Shown here: positions 21,360-33,898 of the stretch, in pieces | Numbering within the stretch: position 1 is the first letter of the stretch | Layout: each line of letters begins with the position of its first letter | Source: Teratosphaeria epicoccoides | Taxonomy: Eukaryota; Ascomycota; Dothideomycetes; Mycosphaerellales; Teratosphaeriaceae | Reading direction: 5' to 3' | Assembly (NCBI GenBank): GCA_021401465.1 | Contig: JADDMT010000035.1 | Coordinates: 124,001-188,000, forward strand | Length of the DNA stretch: 64,000 nucleotides | Notes under the pieces: generated by a model | The model's input: only the letters and a program-made list of their open reading frames with translations | Databases searched by the model: none | What the model was told of the DNA's origin: nothing | Program-made: the position numbers and the translations under genes

Positions 21360-22481
21360 ATGAGGATTCATCGGGTATGTAAGAATGGCCAGACAAAGTA
21401 CCTGCCTTCCACGAGCAGATCTCACTGACAACCTTGGCTTCAGCTGTTCATATATCCTGTCAAAAGTCTCAGGCCGGTAGAGGTGTCAGCAGCTGAGATT
21501 ACGAATGAGGGTCTACGCTTTGACCGTCAATATGTCCTAGTGAAGCCTCCAACGGCAGAGCAGCCACTGGCTGAGCACATCACTATCAAATGGAACTACA
21601 AGCTTGGGCTGTTCCATACAACGATAAACAAAGCGTGGTCGAAGTTGACCATAACTCACAGCCGAGCTCAAGAACATGAAGCCATCACAGTCCCTCTGAT
21701 TCCGTCGCCACTCAGTCTCCTCGATGCACCCACATATGAGGTATCGATCTTTGGGACCAAGGCACCAGGCGTCGACATGGGAGACGAGGCTGGCAACTTC
21801 TTCACGTATCATCTCGACCAGCCCACACGACTGCTGTATATTGGTGGTAATGGACAGAGAGAGATACCTGGGGCAGTATACATCCCCAAGCAATACAATG
21901 CTATCTCAGTGTCGGTCAACGAGAAGCTACAGCCACAGCGCATCAGATTTGCTGACGCCGCCCCAATCCTCATCACATCTACAGTATCCGAAGAAGACGC
22001 GAGACGGCGCCTTCCACCTCAGGTCCGGAGCGAAGATCTTATTATGAGATTTCGTCCAAACATTCACGTCAACACCGGTCGTGAAGTCGAGCCATATGAC
22101 GAGGATACTTGGGGCATGCTGGCGATTAAAAGCCAAGCAGATCCAGAGCAAGAGATCTCAGTACGATGTCTATTCCGCTGCGTCAGATGCCTCAGCCTCA
22201 ATGCAGACCTTGCGAACGGGCGCATGATTACCACCAACCGGCAGATGTACGGTCTCCTAGCAAGGGACAGAAGGGTGAACGAGAAGTTCCCACACAAGCC
22301 CGTCTTTGGGCAGTACGCTTGTGCAGGACCAAGCGGCGCAGTGCTAAGAGTCGGTGACGAGGTGTTCGTGACTGAACGAGTCAGCAGGCCTCAGACACCA
22401 ATGAGCCCAGTGAGCGACCCTTGCCTTGGCGCGACAGTCAAGAATGAAGAGGAGCGTGCGCTACTAGCTCCCGTGTCGTGA
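21360..22481 (+). CDS. MOSC domain protein (mARC/YcbX-like)
   Basis: Exons 21360-21374 and 21444-22481, 350 aa. The first exon encodes only five residues; joined, the start reads MRIHRLFIYPVKSLRPVEV, the conserved MOSC N-terminal (beta-barrel) opening. The intron is 69 nt with donor GTATGT. Residues ~25-170 match the MOSC_N region (GLRFDRQYVLV). The C-terminal MOSC domain carries NIHVNTG, the conserved CVRCLSLNADLANG segment with the putative molybdenum-ligand Cys, and KPVFGQYA. The family binds molybdenum cofactor and reduces N-hydroxylated substrates or handles sulfur. No fused ferredoxin or cytochrome b5 domain is present. Substrate unknown. Confidence 0.88.
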
Positions 22482-22677
22482 GTGACGAGCGCAACCTTCA
22501 CCTAGGTCAGCACAGCAATTACGTCGAGCGGTCCAGTCGTCATCGAGCAAGTGTCATGCACGGCATGAATACAGCCCTCACATATAAGCACTCTTCTGCT
22601 CACTGTTCTACAAGAAAGCATCTTTGGCAACTTGATCCCACCACATCGAAGTGCGGACTGGGTCAGTACCATCGACC

Positions 22678-23044
22678 ATGGACTTCCGAGGTCATGTCGC
22701 CATGCCTCCATGGACAGTGTACGCCTATGCTCTGCAAGGCAGACCGCAGCCAATGATGTTTTCAAGAATGGGGAAATTCTCAGAAGAGACTACAGGTGTG
22801 CATCCCAAACTCTACCATTCACTGACCGGCGTATTGATGATCCATAGGCTGTGACGAAGAGATGGCGGAGTTGGAGAGGCCAAACGAACTCGTACCTGTG
22901 GGGTTGAGGAGACTGCAAAGGGCGGGTATTGCAGGGCCAATGGTGCAGGTAGGCGTTTACCCAAATGACTTTGCTGTCCTGCCGCCGTGGATGGCGTCTC
23001 CGGATTGGAGACCGAGAGGTGGATTCTGGGGCGGAGGCATGTAG
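22678..23044 (+). CDS. Small unknown protein, two exons
   Basis: Exons 22678-22795 and 22848-23044, 104 aa. The 52-nt intron has donor GTGTGC, a CACTGAC branch site and a CATAG acceptor. Splicing joins EETTG to CDEEMAELERP in frame, and both halves show the same compact, Met/Pro/Trp-containing style. The protein starts MDFRGHVAMPPWTVYAYALQ and ends with a Gly/Trp-rich tail (GFWGGGM). There is no signal peptide or membrane segment. I do not recognise a family. It lies tandem between the MOSC gene and mitochondrial SSB. The coherent splice and short distances to neighbours support a real gene; no function is proposed. Confidence 0.55.
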
Positions 23045-23336
23045 TGAGGGCTTGCATCGAGCGGACTGCGTGTTAAAGATGTGGAATTTCTTTGGACCTT
23101 GAGGCAGTAATGCAAGAGCTTGTACTGCACCCGTGTTCCGATAATGATTTTGTAATATCATTTAAAGCAATTGCGCGTGGCCTCGAACGACCTAAATTAC
23201 GAAAGTCAAACGAAGCTTGGGCCATGCAAGTGCAAGCACATGCGTTAACGCGACCCCCTCTTTTACCGTGGTCTATCATCAAGGCAATCTCGTTCCCTTT
23301 TCCCTGTATCGCAAGCTCCACGCGACAGCATCAACG

Positions 23337-23925
23337 ATGCAGTCTCTCCGTCAAGCGCTGCCTCGCGCAGCTCCCACCATCCGCGCCTTCTCGACTACCA
23401 TCCCACGTCCGCTCGCGAAGATGCAACTTATTGGCCGCCTGGCAGATACACCAGAGCTTACACCGACATCTACAGGGCGCGACCTTGTGCGATACGCGCT
23501 GGGCGTGCCGGCGGGTCCAAAAGGCGAGGATGGAAACAGACCAGTGAGCTGGTTTAGGGTGTCAACCTTCGTTGAGGGCCCGCAAAGAGACCTATTGTTG
23601 AGCCTGCCGAAAGGGTGAGGTGATCCGGATACAGGGGAAAGGAGATGCAATGATTGACAAGGGCATAGCGCACAATTGTTTGTCGAGGCCGATGCGAAGA
23701 TGGACACCTACGAAGCGCAAGATGGCAGCAAGAGGACGGCTCTGAACCTACTGCAACGTACGCGATCTGATCACTGGGAGGCTTGCGGGATATTTTGCTC
23801 ACAAACATCTAGGCAACTTCGAGGCCCTCTCGCGCCCGCAGACAAGCCGCGAGAATTCCGTCGAAGGTGCGGAGTCCGATAAGAGCGCCGTGGAGGAACC
23901 TCTAAGTGGAATTGGCCAGTCCTGA
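23337..23925 (+). CDS. RIM1: Mitochondrial single-stranded DNA-binding protein
   Basis: Exons 23337-23614, 23669-23757 and 23813-23925, 159 aa. Introns (54 and 55 nt) start GTGAGG and GTACGC. The first ~28 residues are basic and Ser/Ala-rich, as in a mitochondrial presequence. The OB-fold follows: MQLIGRLADTPEL, SWFRVSTF and FVEADAKMDTYEAQDG are typical SSB elements. The tail is short and acidic. Yeast Rim1 and relatives coat single-stranded mtDNA during replication. An upstream in-frame extension exists but is probably untranslated; the ATG at 23337 gives the presequence. Confidence 0.9.
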
Positions 23926-26570
23926 GCCACCAGGCGAAGGCTTTGACGATTGATATTTACGGCGCTTGGCTTGTGAAGAATGTGGCACACGTACGGATGC
24001 CTTGAAGGCGTTGGGAGTACGGGCGTACGGTGTCGGCCGCGCAGTGACGCAAAGCTACTAAGCGGTTCGATGGTTGCTGTAGATGTGCTTGGTGTCATGA
24101 TACCCGCCTTCCACTCGCTCATTTGCTGGCTATTAATAAATTCGCGCTCTTCTATGTGGGTATGCTAATTTGGAAACTTCAAACAAGCTCAAACACACCA
24201 CGAGTTGATACACGTAATCTTTCCGGCAAGTCCAGCTATCGGTCGAGCAACTATTTGCTCGTTCGAGCCGATCCCTCGGGTATTCCACCTGACAGCTCGA
24301 ACATACAGGTGTTTAGTAACGCGCCACGACTACTTGATCTGCTGATGAACCCGTCAATACATGTAGCTTCGTCGCAGGGCAGACGTTGCGGGAGACCTGA
24401 GAAAGAGATTGAGCATCGAAGCCTTTGGAACATGCGAAATTTGATGGTCCAAGGCGAGAGGAGATGGTTCAGGAAAGATGAGGAAAGGAAGTCGCGGGTG
24501 TGCACCTGCCTGTGTCTTGGACGTTGTTGCGATCTGGACCACCTTCACCATGCCTTTTTTCGAGCGTTTTGATTCTTCTCTTGCTCTATCATATTGCGAG
24601 TTCAGTACGCGTCGGCAAACCGCATATACTGAATTTGCGTTCTCTTGGCCATTGCCCCGGCCGCAGTCATCGATTCGTGCCAGGTGGTCCGTACATGTAA
24701 TCCCGAAGGCACCACCGACGAAGCTTCTATTGACTGTTTAGGTCTGTCCCTTATGGACTCCGACGCTATGCATTCGTGGTAGTGTTTTCTCCCCTCTGCC
24801 CCGAGTGAACCGACGTTATCCATCGGTGGCAGTGTCTATCAACTCTTACTTGGGAGCTAGCCATTCGCGGTAGTCCCAGTCCATTCTTCCTCCGTCATGC
24901 CTCGTCGACCGACCGGCTGGCATAGATTCCCGACCATTTCCAGCCCACCTGGCGAGAGGCAATGTGATGCAGAAGAATCGCGAAGTTGTCATCGAGAGAA
25001 TCAAGCTCACACGAGCATGGTGGGTGGGTCGCCACTCCCAGGACACTACCGTACCCAGGGAAAGGTGTGGCAGCCTAAAGGCGCTATAGAATAGCGTCTC
25101 TTCTCATCCTCGGCGAGACACGACGGGACGATACGCACCTGCGACCAGAACGCTTGCTTCCAGGATCAGCTTGTTTCCTCATCCAAGCAGATCGGACTGA
25201 GGGTCTCACCTCCAAAACATAACCCCTACCGCCCCCACAGGATCGCCCGCTCTCCACACAGGCTCGGTCAGCATTTACGAATGCATCGTCACTGATGCGT
25301 TCCACCAGTAGATGGCAATCTGAATGTCGGCTGTTGAGAGCGAGAATCTATCGCGAACTGACATTGTCAGGCACTAAGTATGCTGCAGAGATGCATGGCA
25401 CTAGGAGCTTGAAACGCTGCTTAGGACATGGTCCGTATCACGAACTCTGTACAAGTCTGCAACGAGATCGACTGCGGGGATCTAACACTGAATTACGTAG
25501 GTCATGCAACCACGACCACATGCAGCTCAACGACGGTAACCGAGACGTAGCATGATGCATGCTGCAGACTGCTACATGTACCTCACCGTCGGCAACTCGC
25601 GTCCGCAAAGCTCCTTCAGATAAATGGAGCAGAGTCGACGATTTGTTATTTCCATAACATGAAATGGGATGTTGCTTCAGCATCGCCAAGCTCATAGAAC
25701 AATGCAGCCAAGCAAAGCAGGGTCGAGTGTACCGGGTATGATAAGCCAGAACGTCTTGCAGCCTCTTGCTTGTGATCCAGCTTCCGGTCAGCAATCTCTG
25801 AGCTTCCTGGATGACTAAACAAGCTCTTCGAAGCCCGCAGTTGACTGGACCCTCGCGCGACCTTCTTCTTTTTGTCCGCCAGGTTCAAAGCTCCTGAGAT
25901 AAATAATGCCTCCGTATACTTCCATGTCCCGGTGCCGGGCGAAGCACCATGACAGCACACTTCAATTTTGCAGCCGGCTCCATCATGCGCCGAATAGCGA
26001 GCATGATCTTGATCATTATTGTTACTTGTTGTTCATCGCCCCGCATCGTTGGAAAATCCCGCAAGTACCTCCTACATGTAATCTGCGCCAGACCCTCTGC
26101 TCAGCAAGGACGGCCAACGCCACTTCTCTTCCACTTCTGACCAACGACTGCCGCAATTTTGAACGACACGCGACACAAAAACCTGTTTGAACTCTTCTGC
26201 GCGCTCCGACATCCTTTCGCGGTTGCTTTTCTGCGTCTGTGGCTACAATGTCGTATTAATATACGCCAGCCTTCCGTGGAGGTTTTCGAGGATCGGATCG
26301 GAAGAGCCTTCTGCTTTTGCGTCGCGGGCGTGCGACAACGTTTGTTGACCTGACGAGCGCGGCTGTCTTCTCACGGCCAAGACCTTGCCACCGACAGGGC
26401 CGGCAGGCGCGTGCAAACGTGGCTACGGCGCTCGCACACCTCACCACCAAGCATCTACCTGACATCATAGCGAGGCTTGCATCTTGACCAGATTCTCCGC
26501 ATCCCGATTTCGAGGCGCCTGTGACCCGATCCGGTCGTGCGCCGCATCCATACGTCGACACGCACCCAAC
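23926..26570. other. 2.6-kb sparse region, no supported gene
   Basis: No frame here combines an ATG, splice sites and recognisable protein features. The last few hundred bases before 26571 are CT-rich and likely promoter and leader of the kinase gene. A degenerate direct repeat at 24760-24783 and 24811-24834 is the only structure noted. It may hold non-coding RNA or regulatory sequence. Confidence 0.4.
24760..24834. repeat. Degenerate ~51-bp-spaced direct repeat
   Basis: CCGACGCTATGCATTCGTGG at 24760 recurs as CCGACGTTATCCATCGGTGG at 24811, each followed by YAGTG. A weaker third copy (CCATTCGCGGTAGT) lies near 24860. Purpose unknown; possibly a decayed repeat. Confidence 0.4.
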
Positions 26571-28159
26571 ATGGCAAGCGACTCTGACATGCAGCATTCG
26601 AACGCTGCGTCTTTCACATCCGCTATTTCGGCCAGCTCGTCGCAAAATGGCGAGAAAGCCGCGCCGCCATCACAAGAGACCATGGGCTCGCCTCAAACCA
26701 ACGGCAACGGGCGCCCATTGCGTCCAGCTCCGATACAAAAGCGATCAACACTATCGCGAATAGGCAGCATGTTTGGCAAGGACAAAGCTGCAAATGCAGA
26801 GGCTCGAGAAGCTTCCAAGAATGCGATTGCCGATAAGGTACCAGAAGCGGCTGTCGAAGAGGCCGAAGAAGGTGCACCGAGCAAGCCAAGACCTAGGCCG
26901 TTGTCAAGGGAGTCTTCAAAGTTGGGCAAAGGTAATGGTGCTGGTGTACGGAACGGCTCCGGCGGGGACAAGGCGCACAAGCGTGAGGACGCCGCAGCGG
27001 CTATTCCCAAACGCTTTTGGATCGACGACAGTGGCGAGCACTTCCATTATCTCCGTAGTGCAAAGCGACAGGAGAAGCTCTCGGACATGATTCGGGACTT
27101 CATGGGCGGCAGACGGAAACACGAAGAGCACGAGGAGCAGCCGCTTTCGCTGATGTCAACTTGGGTGGATCAGATGAAGAACGAGAAGCAGGCCAAAGAC
27201 CGGACTAACGGACCCAACGCGACCGCTACCTTGGTACAGAAGTACGGCAAGTGTCAGGAGGTTGTTGGCCGAGGCGCCTTCGGCATTGTGAGGATTGCAC
27301 ACAAGGCAGATCCGGAGAATGCAAAGCACGAACAGCTGTATGCCGTCAAGGAGTTCAGGCGTAGGCCGCAGGAAGACCCGAAGAAGTACAGCAAGAGACT
27401 CAACTCCGAGTTCTGCATCTCGTCGTCCTTGAGACATCCGAACGTCATCCACACCTTGGATCTGCTTGAGGATGCCAAGGGCGATTACTGCGAAGTCATG
27501 GAATATTGCGCTGGCGGCGATCTCTACTCTCTGGTACTGGCGAGTGGCAAGCTGGAAGTTGTTGAGGCCGACTGCTACTTCCTACAGCTTATGAGAGGCG
27601 TTGAATACATTCACGAGATGGGTGTGGCACATCGCGACCTGAAGCCGGAGAATCTTCTGCTTACCACGCACGGCGCATTGAAAATCACGGATTTCGGTAA
27701 TGGCGAGTGCTTCCGTATGGCGTGGGAGACCGAGCCGCATATGACGGCTGGTGTGTGTGGCAGCGCACCATATATCGCGCCCGAAGAGTACACCGATAAG
27801 GAGTTCGACCCACGCGCGGTCGACGTCTGGGCGTGTGGCGTGATCTACATGGCAATGCGCACAGGGCGACATCTGTGGCGACTGGCTAAGAAAGGTGAAG
27901 ACGAGTTCTATGACAATTACATAGAAGGAAGGAAGAGTGACGAAGGTTATGCGCCGATCGAGACCCTTCACCGCGTGAGTCCACAGCATATGGCAACGTT
28001 GGCATCAAGCTGACTTTGTATGACCAGGCTCGGTGCCGCAACGTGATCTACTCCATCCTCGATCCGAAGGCCGATCGCCGAATCAGCGCGCATCAAGTCC
28101 TCAATTCAGAATGGGGCAAGGGCATCAAGGTCTGCAAGGCTGGCGAGCAGGGTCTTTGA
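26571..28159 (+). CDS. Ser/Thr protein kinase, HAL (Oca2/Sat4-like) family
   Basis: Exons 26571-27974 and 28028-28159, 511 aa. The 53-nt intron (GTGAGT...GACCAG) joins LHR to ARCRNVIYSILDP near the end of the kinase domain. Residues 1-220 are low-complexity, Ser/Pro/Lys-rich. The kinase domain (~225-500) has VGRGAFGIV (glycine loop), YAVKEF (ATP lysine), HRDLKPENLL (catalytic loop), DFGNGE (magnesium loop) and APEE. The DFGNGECFRMAWE run and the ending KVCKAGEQGL match the fungal HAL/Oca2 group, which regulates plasma-membrane transporters and ion or nutrient homeostasis. The frame upstream opens at a TTG, so the ATG at 26571 is taken as the start. Without the second exon the domain would lack its last helix. 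Confidence 0.9.
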
Positions 28160-31100
28160 CAACGAAAGGAAGGCACAAGGCACGTGTGACAGCTCCTCAC
28201 ACATGCTCCGGCCGGCGTCAAGCAGACCTTCACGAGCATGGACGACCAATCGACTTCTTCGAGGAAGCTTCTACTTCGAGCGGGCGTTACATAGTTTCTG
28301 CATATCTTCTTGGATTAGCGAGCGAGCGATGCATTATTATAGTTCTGGTGGCGACTGAAAGAAGTAGCGGTAAGGCTAGGCCGCGAGGCCTGCCGTCATT
28401 TCCTTTGACGTCTTATTACCTCAAACCCACTCGCTCATCGGCGCGACAGATCAGCGGCTGGCCGTGGAAATACCCCAGGACATGATCAAACTCTTGAGAT
28501 GAGGCTTGGGTTGCAGGTGGTGGTGATGCCCCATGAGAACAGCTGGGTCTTGCTGGGCTTCCCAGATTTCATGACCTCGTTTTCGGCTTGATTGGCCCGA
28601 CCGTCGAGACCCTGGCGGTGTACATAAGGCTCTCCTGCAGCGTGTGTAGAGACGTATGCAACGGCCGCGTGTGCTGGGCTGCCGTGGTGCTCCTTGCGGC
28701 AGTTTGCCCGCACTCATGGAGAAACGCTGCAGTAGGCCCGCTTTCCGTGCCAGTGCGTAGAAGCCGATGAATATTTAACACTCGATGCTACGAGCACGCA
28801 ACCGTGTCAGTACGTCCCGTGCGCAGATTGGGTTGTGAAGCTGCAGGTCAACCCATGCCAGACCAAAAGCAGAAATACAGTACACTGACATTGCTGAAGG
28901 GAGCCGGGATCAAGAAGTCGATGATGCTTCTGTGGCCCTGCGCACTGCGAGAAGGCGCAGAAAGATACCGCGAAGTCCAACTTTCAGCCGCTGAATCGCA
29001 ACCTTATACAGAAGGAGACGCGGTACAGCCCTCGAGCGCCACTGGCCATCGCCCATTTGTGATGGGCGATCACCAGCTATTGCAGGACCTGTCCGTCTGC
29101 GAAAACTTGCTCAGCTTCGGGACAGACGGCGCTGTCCAGGAAAGAGAGCTGCTTCTAGCTATTTGCGACCGTCGGCTCATGGGAAATATGATGGCGTCGG
29201 TAGAGTCCATCGCATACAGCGACGGTAACGGGACAGACTGTGCCACCTTCAGGGCCTCTGAGGACTGTGGGCGCGAGCTGAACAACGCTCTCCAGAGCGC
29301 ATCCACGAGCCAAAAGGGTACCCACGCGGCAGCTGCCGCCGTCATCCCTAGACACCGCTCCAAGTACGGCACCTATGAAGCGGCCCCATGAGATAGGTCT
29401 AGGTGGACTGTCACAGTACATTTGAACCCGCACTTTCATTGAGCAGCAGAATCTTGGTTGCGACCAATTGAAAGTAGGCAGGGAACCATGCAGCCTCGAT
29501 CAGCATAGACTCATCATTTTCGGTACATCTCTGTTTGTTTGGCGTGAAATGGATGACGAGCTGATCGGTGAGGTAGAAGGTCTCATAGGACTTCGTCACT
29601 GGCGCGATGCTTTCAGTCTGGCGCTCGCCGCAGTGGCATCATAGCGAGAGCGGCATCGCTTATGCGTCTGGTCACTTCGCTTGAGGCGCTAACTTTGAAA
29701 TGGCCAAGTGCTTGAGATTGCGGAGCTCAGCGATCACACCAGACCGGTTGAGTAGTTGATGTCACTGAGCGCTGATGCGGTTGGCCGCTTCGTCGAAGAG
29801 TTGACTGCCGGCCGACGTGAATGACTGCTTCGTTCCAGGGTTTACTGCTTGTTGATGTAGTTGTTTGAGATAATAGCTATTTGCCCATCTCTTCATTAGG
29901 CATCGACTTCAGTCGTCGTCAAGCGCTTGGTCAATTGTTTGGCTGCTGATGCTATCACCAATGGAGCTGGGACCTTGTGATCTTTCCCAACGGAAGCGAA
30001 TGCATATGTACCAGGAGAAAGACCAGCAAAGTCATTTGCGGTAGAGTGCTACAGGGGGGTCCAAAATAGAAAACAGAAGAATTGTGAGAGTAGTGTAGCA
30101 ACGTCACCTGACTAAGTATTCATGCTGGTGATGAGATATTGCACATGCAGAAGCATTCCCGCGCACCAATGAGGCAGCAGAACTTCGTTCTTCTGATCCA
30201 TGTCGATTGACCACCGGGTGATCCACGGGTATGCACCAGGTATGCGCGAGCAAGCAGTACTTGCAGAAGGTTCGCAAGGCCCGGCAAGCGGACGTTGATG
30301 CGATTGAACCGCCTTCGACATCTGCTTCCAGCTACGCTTCATGTATGTGCATGCAGTTACGGCATCTCCCCGGGCACTGCAACTGATGGGACCATCTGCA
30401 TTTGTCCTAGACAGGATGTTGCAACATTGGATCCAGGAATGGCAGTGCGTTATTGGCGGTGCAAGTTGCAGATACTTACGTTGGTTTTAAGGTCATGCGG
30501 CGCAGCCTTGGCATGTATCGTTCTCTGGAAACGAGAGGTCTCGAGCTGTTGCGGATTGGGCATGGCGCTGCATGTCGTGCGACGATGCAACACCTTATTG
30601 CGGGGCCGTGAGTGGTCCTCGACGCCGTGAAACGTATACGTCGTGGATAGACAGAGACACGCTAGTGTTGTGTGTGTGTCGGCATGTGAGCAAAAAGTGG
30701 AAGTCCTCCCAGCATGCAAGTTGAAGCGAGCGTCATTGGACAGCGAAGCGAACGCCAAAGCTGTGTTTATGAAGCAAGTCTGCATCGAGAGAGTTCTCGC
30801 CAAGCTACTGCCGGGAGCTTCGAGGCCACCAAAGGTGCATCTTGCAGAATGATTGCTTCATGCAGGTTCCACTATCGCAGAAGTCGACAGCAAGGCCCAG
30901 TCCACGGCAGCAACGGGTCCGGGCCGTAACGATTCCAAGTACCGTGAGGACAAAGAACGAGATCCTCGTGACGCTGACCAGAGATCACCAGTCCTGCCAA
31001 ATTGGAGGTTGAGATGAGCAATTTGCCCATCGATCCTGTAGGGCTCGTCGAAATTGCATAACGTACTTAACCCTGGAGGTCAGAGAAGCGCACGATCGAC

Positions 31101-32044
31101 GGTAGACAGGTAGTGGGAGAGATGGTGCCTGTGGGGTGTAGCCATAAGGTACCTTAGTTTTTGACAATCGATCTGTGGCTTGGCGACCTTGACGCAGAGA
31201 TTGCTTATTTGAGTACAGCCGGTACAAGGTGTCCAGTGGCCATTAGCTGCATCTGAGATGAGTTGTATGTGCGGTGCAGGCAGCTAGCGAGACGCAAGCG
31301 TCGCAGAAATAAGGTAGTCTTGGTCAATGGCCAGGATTGCTCTATCGGGTACCTCCTTCTAGAAGGAAGGCAATCACCTCCTGAGCCGCTATCCCAGTTG
31401 GTCTACCTCCGTACCCTCCCCGACCAACCTTTTCTCACGCAAACCCCTTCTGTTGTTGTCATTACTACGAGTACTTTGACCAGACACTCCTGTCTCTGCC
31501 TGCACCTTGCTTGCGTGTCTGTTCTCGACGACAAAGTGCACGAGCTGCGCCAAGCACGCTGACTGAATCGTTGTTGGGGCCCGCTGTCGTAACTGTCGTA
31601 ACGGGGCAAGCTTCAAAGTCTGCCATACCTTACCCACTCGACGAGCGAGTAGTGCTCTTGCATCTACTAGTACACTCATTTTGGGCGAATACACATCCGT
31701 TGCTATCTTCAAGGGGCGTTGGATACGCTGTACTCGATGCCTTGAGCTGTGCAGACATCTGGTCACGAGATCACGGACGATATAACTTACGACTGGACGA
31801 CCCCCTCTCTCTTCTGCGACAAAAACGGCCTTGTCCACCCAACTCCCGCCACGCCCTCCTAATATCACCAAATCCGCGTGCAGAATCAGCCGTCTTCATC
31901 CGCCAGTACACGACGCGTTGCACAGCACGCCGCGAGGTGCGCTGATACCGCAGAGCCTGCAGTCGCAAAGACTGTAGTGGAAAGCGCCGGAATATTACAG
32001 GCGAGCCAGGTGCCTGAACCCACCAATCTCCTCGCGCGAACAAA
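28160..32044. other. 3.9-kb sparse region, no supported gene
   Basis: Between two plus-strand genes. The longest frame (28804-29391, +, 195 codons, first ATG 28855) resembles nothing and has no clear promoter, so it is not called. The 3' ~600 bp (from about 31400) is CT-rich and likely the promoter and long leader of the RRM/R3H gene. The middle could hold non-coding RNA; nothing firm is seen. Confidence 0.35.
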
Positions 32045-33898
32045 ATGAACCAACACAGCTTCGACATGTACTATGACAACCAGTCGAACCGCTCGCCGAC
32101 ATCGCGCAGGCAGCTCAACAGGCAGCCCTCGGCCCAGCAGTTCGAGTCATACGCCCATTTGCCCTCTGGCCTCTACACCGAAGCGGACCACATGAGGGGA
32201 GGATATGGTGACATGCGGAACACGATAGGCGGATACGGAGGCGGCGGATACGACATGGGCGGACAGACGTGGAACGCAGCCGCTTTTGGGCAGAACAACA
32301 ATTTGAACGGTTTGGGAGCACATAGTCTGAGGAAGCCCCCGTCTCGTGGCGGCCGTCCTGGACTGCCAGGAGTATGTGGCACCAATCTGTCAAGTGAGAA
32401 GTCTTTGCTAACGTAACGTCAGGGCTGGATGGACCAAGGCATCCCAGGTCAGATGCAATTTCCAGGTGGAGCTCTCGGCGGATACGGCATGCGCCAGGAC
32501 ATGCACTCTGAGCCAGACGAGGAGCTCATCCCGACGGCTATTGTGATCAAGAACATTCCTTTTGCCATCAAGAAAGAGCAGCTGGTGGCCATCATGACCG
32601 ACATGGGCCTGCCTTTGCCTTATGCATTCAATTATCACTTCGACAACGGCGTATTCCGGGGCCTGGCATTTGCCAACTTCACGAACCCGGAAGAAACAGC
32701 AACTGTGATCGAGGCCATGAACCATTTCGAGCTTAATGGGCGGAAATTGCGAGTCGAGTACAAGAAGATGCTGCCAGCTGCCGAGCGTGAGCGCATTGAG
32801 CGCGAGAAGAGGGAGCGGAGAGGTCAGCTCGAGGAGCAGCACCGGCCGATGGCGCCCGGCACGCTGCAAACGCAAAGTTCGATGGGCTCACTCTCTTCGC
32901 GCATGCCGGCACACTCGCCTTCACCCGTCTCTGCGCGCAATCTGAAGCCGGGTGCTGGCTGGGCCGCACCGCCGATGAGCGACTCGGCGCAGGTGGGTCT
33001 GGATGTCGACTTGAATGACCCACAGTGTCTGCAGTACTACTCGAAGCTGCTGCTTTTCAAGGAAGACACGACTCGTGACCTGATTGTTTTTCCACCAACG
33101 CTGACTCCACAAGAGCGCCGTATGGTGCATACCTTGGCCCACCACATGAACCTGGGTCATACGTCAAAGGGCGAAACCGACAGGCGCGCTGTCCATGTAT
33201 TCAAGGAAGCCTCCAGGGCGCGTGTCAGCCCGCCGATGCCGCAGATCGCGAATTTGCAGAATGACTCTCGACGTGCCTTGAATCGCGCCGCCACCACAGA
33301 TTTCAGCGACGTGCGCGACAACTACTACGGAGGTCAACAACTCCGTCAGCAGAACTCGGCGTTCCTCGGATACGATAATGGAGGAAGCCTTGGCCCTGGC
33401 AACAGCCTCCGAGCCGCAAAGTCTTTCGCCGACTTGCGCTCTTACACACCTTCTCCTGTTCCATCGACCGCTAGCTTCCCGGCTGCACTCAGTAATAATG
33501 TCGCGCGGCTGCAAGAGTTTGGTCGCGAGAATACACAGTCGGGTACACCAACTCTAATGACGCCCACGACAGGGCTAGCTGAGCGCAATGACCAGCAGAT
33601 CATTAATGGCCTTGGCAACATGACCCTTGGTGGTCTCGGTGGTAGCCCTCGCGGTCTACGTGGCTTTCCATCTTGGGACCGCGAGAATCCAGGCCCAATT
33701 GGCGGCCACCGCTCCTTCGGCACCAACTATGAAGATCGCTCCCAGAATCGCAGCGTCCCGCAGGGTGCACCAGAGCGACAGCCGAGAGGTCCTCTGGGCT
33801 CTGGCTTCCCACGCCCACGACAGAATGGGCACGCTGCCCGCAACAGCGACGAGCTCTCTCAGCAGAGTAGCGCTCCCGAAATCACGGTTGAGCATTGA
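32045..33898 (+). CDS. RRM/R3H RNA-binding protein (Cip2/Pin4-like)
   Basis: Exons 32045-32371 and 32423-33898, 600 aa. The 51-nt intron starts GTATGT and ends CGTCAG. The N-terminus is Gly/Tyr/Asn-rich. An RRM lies at about residues 147-225 (IVIKNIPFAI as RNP2, FRGLAFANF as RNP1). A charged helix (AAERERIEREKRERRGQ) follows. An R3H-type domain lies at about 300-370 (DLIVFPPTLTPQERRMVHTL). The C-terminal 220 residues are disordered, Ser/Asn/Gly-rich. This order is that of S. pombe Cip1/Cip2 and yeast Pin4, cytoplasmic regulators of stress and cell-cycle mRNAs. Family confident; targets unknown. Confidence 0.88.

Noticed and set aside
28804..29391. 195-codon plus-strand ORF
   Set aside because: No family likeness, start at GTG and no clear promoter; left uncalled.
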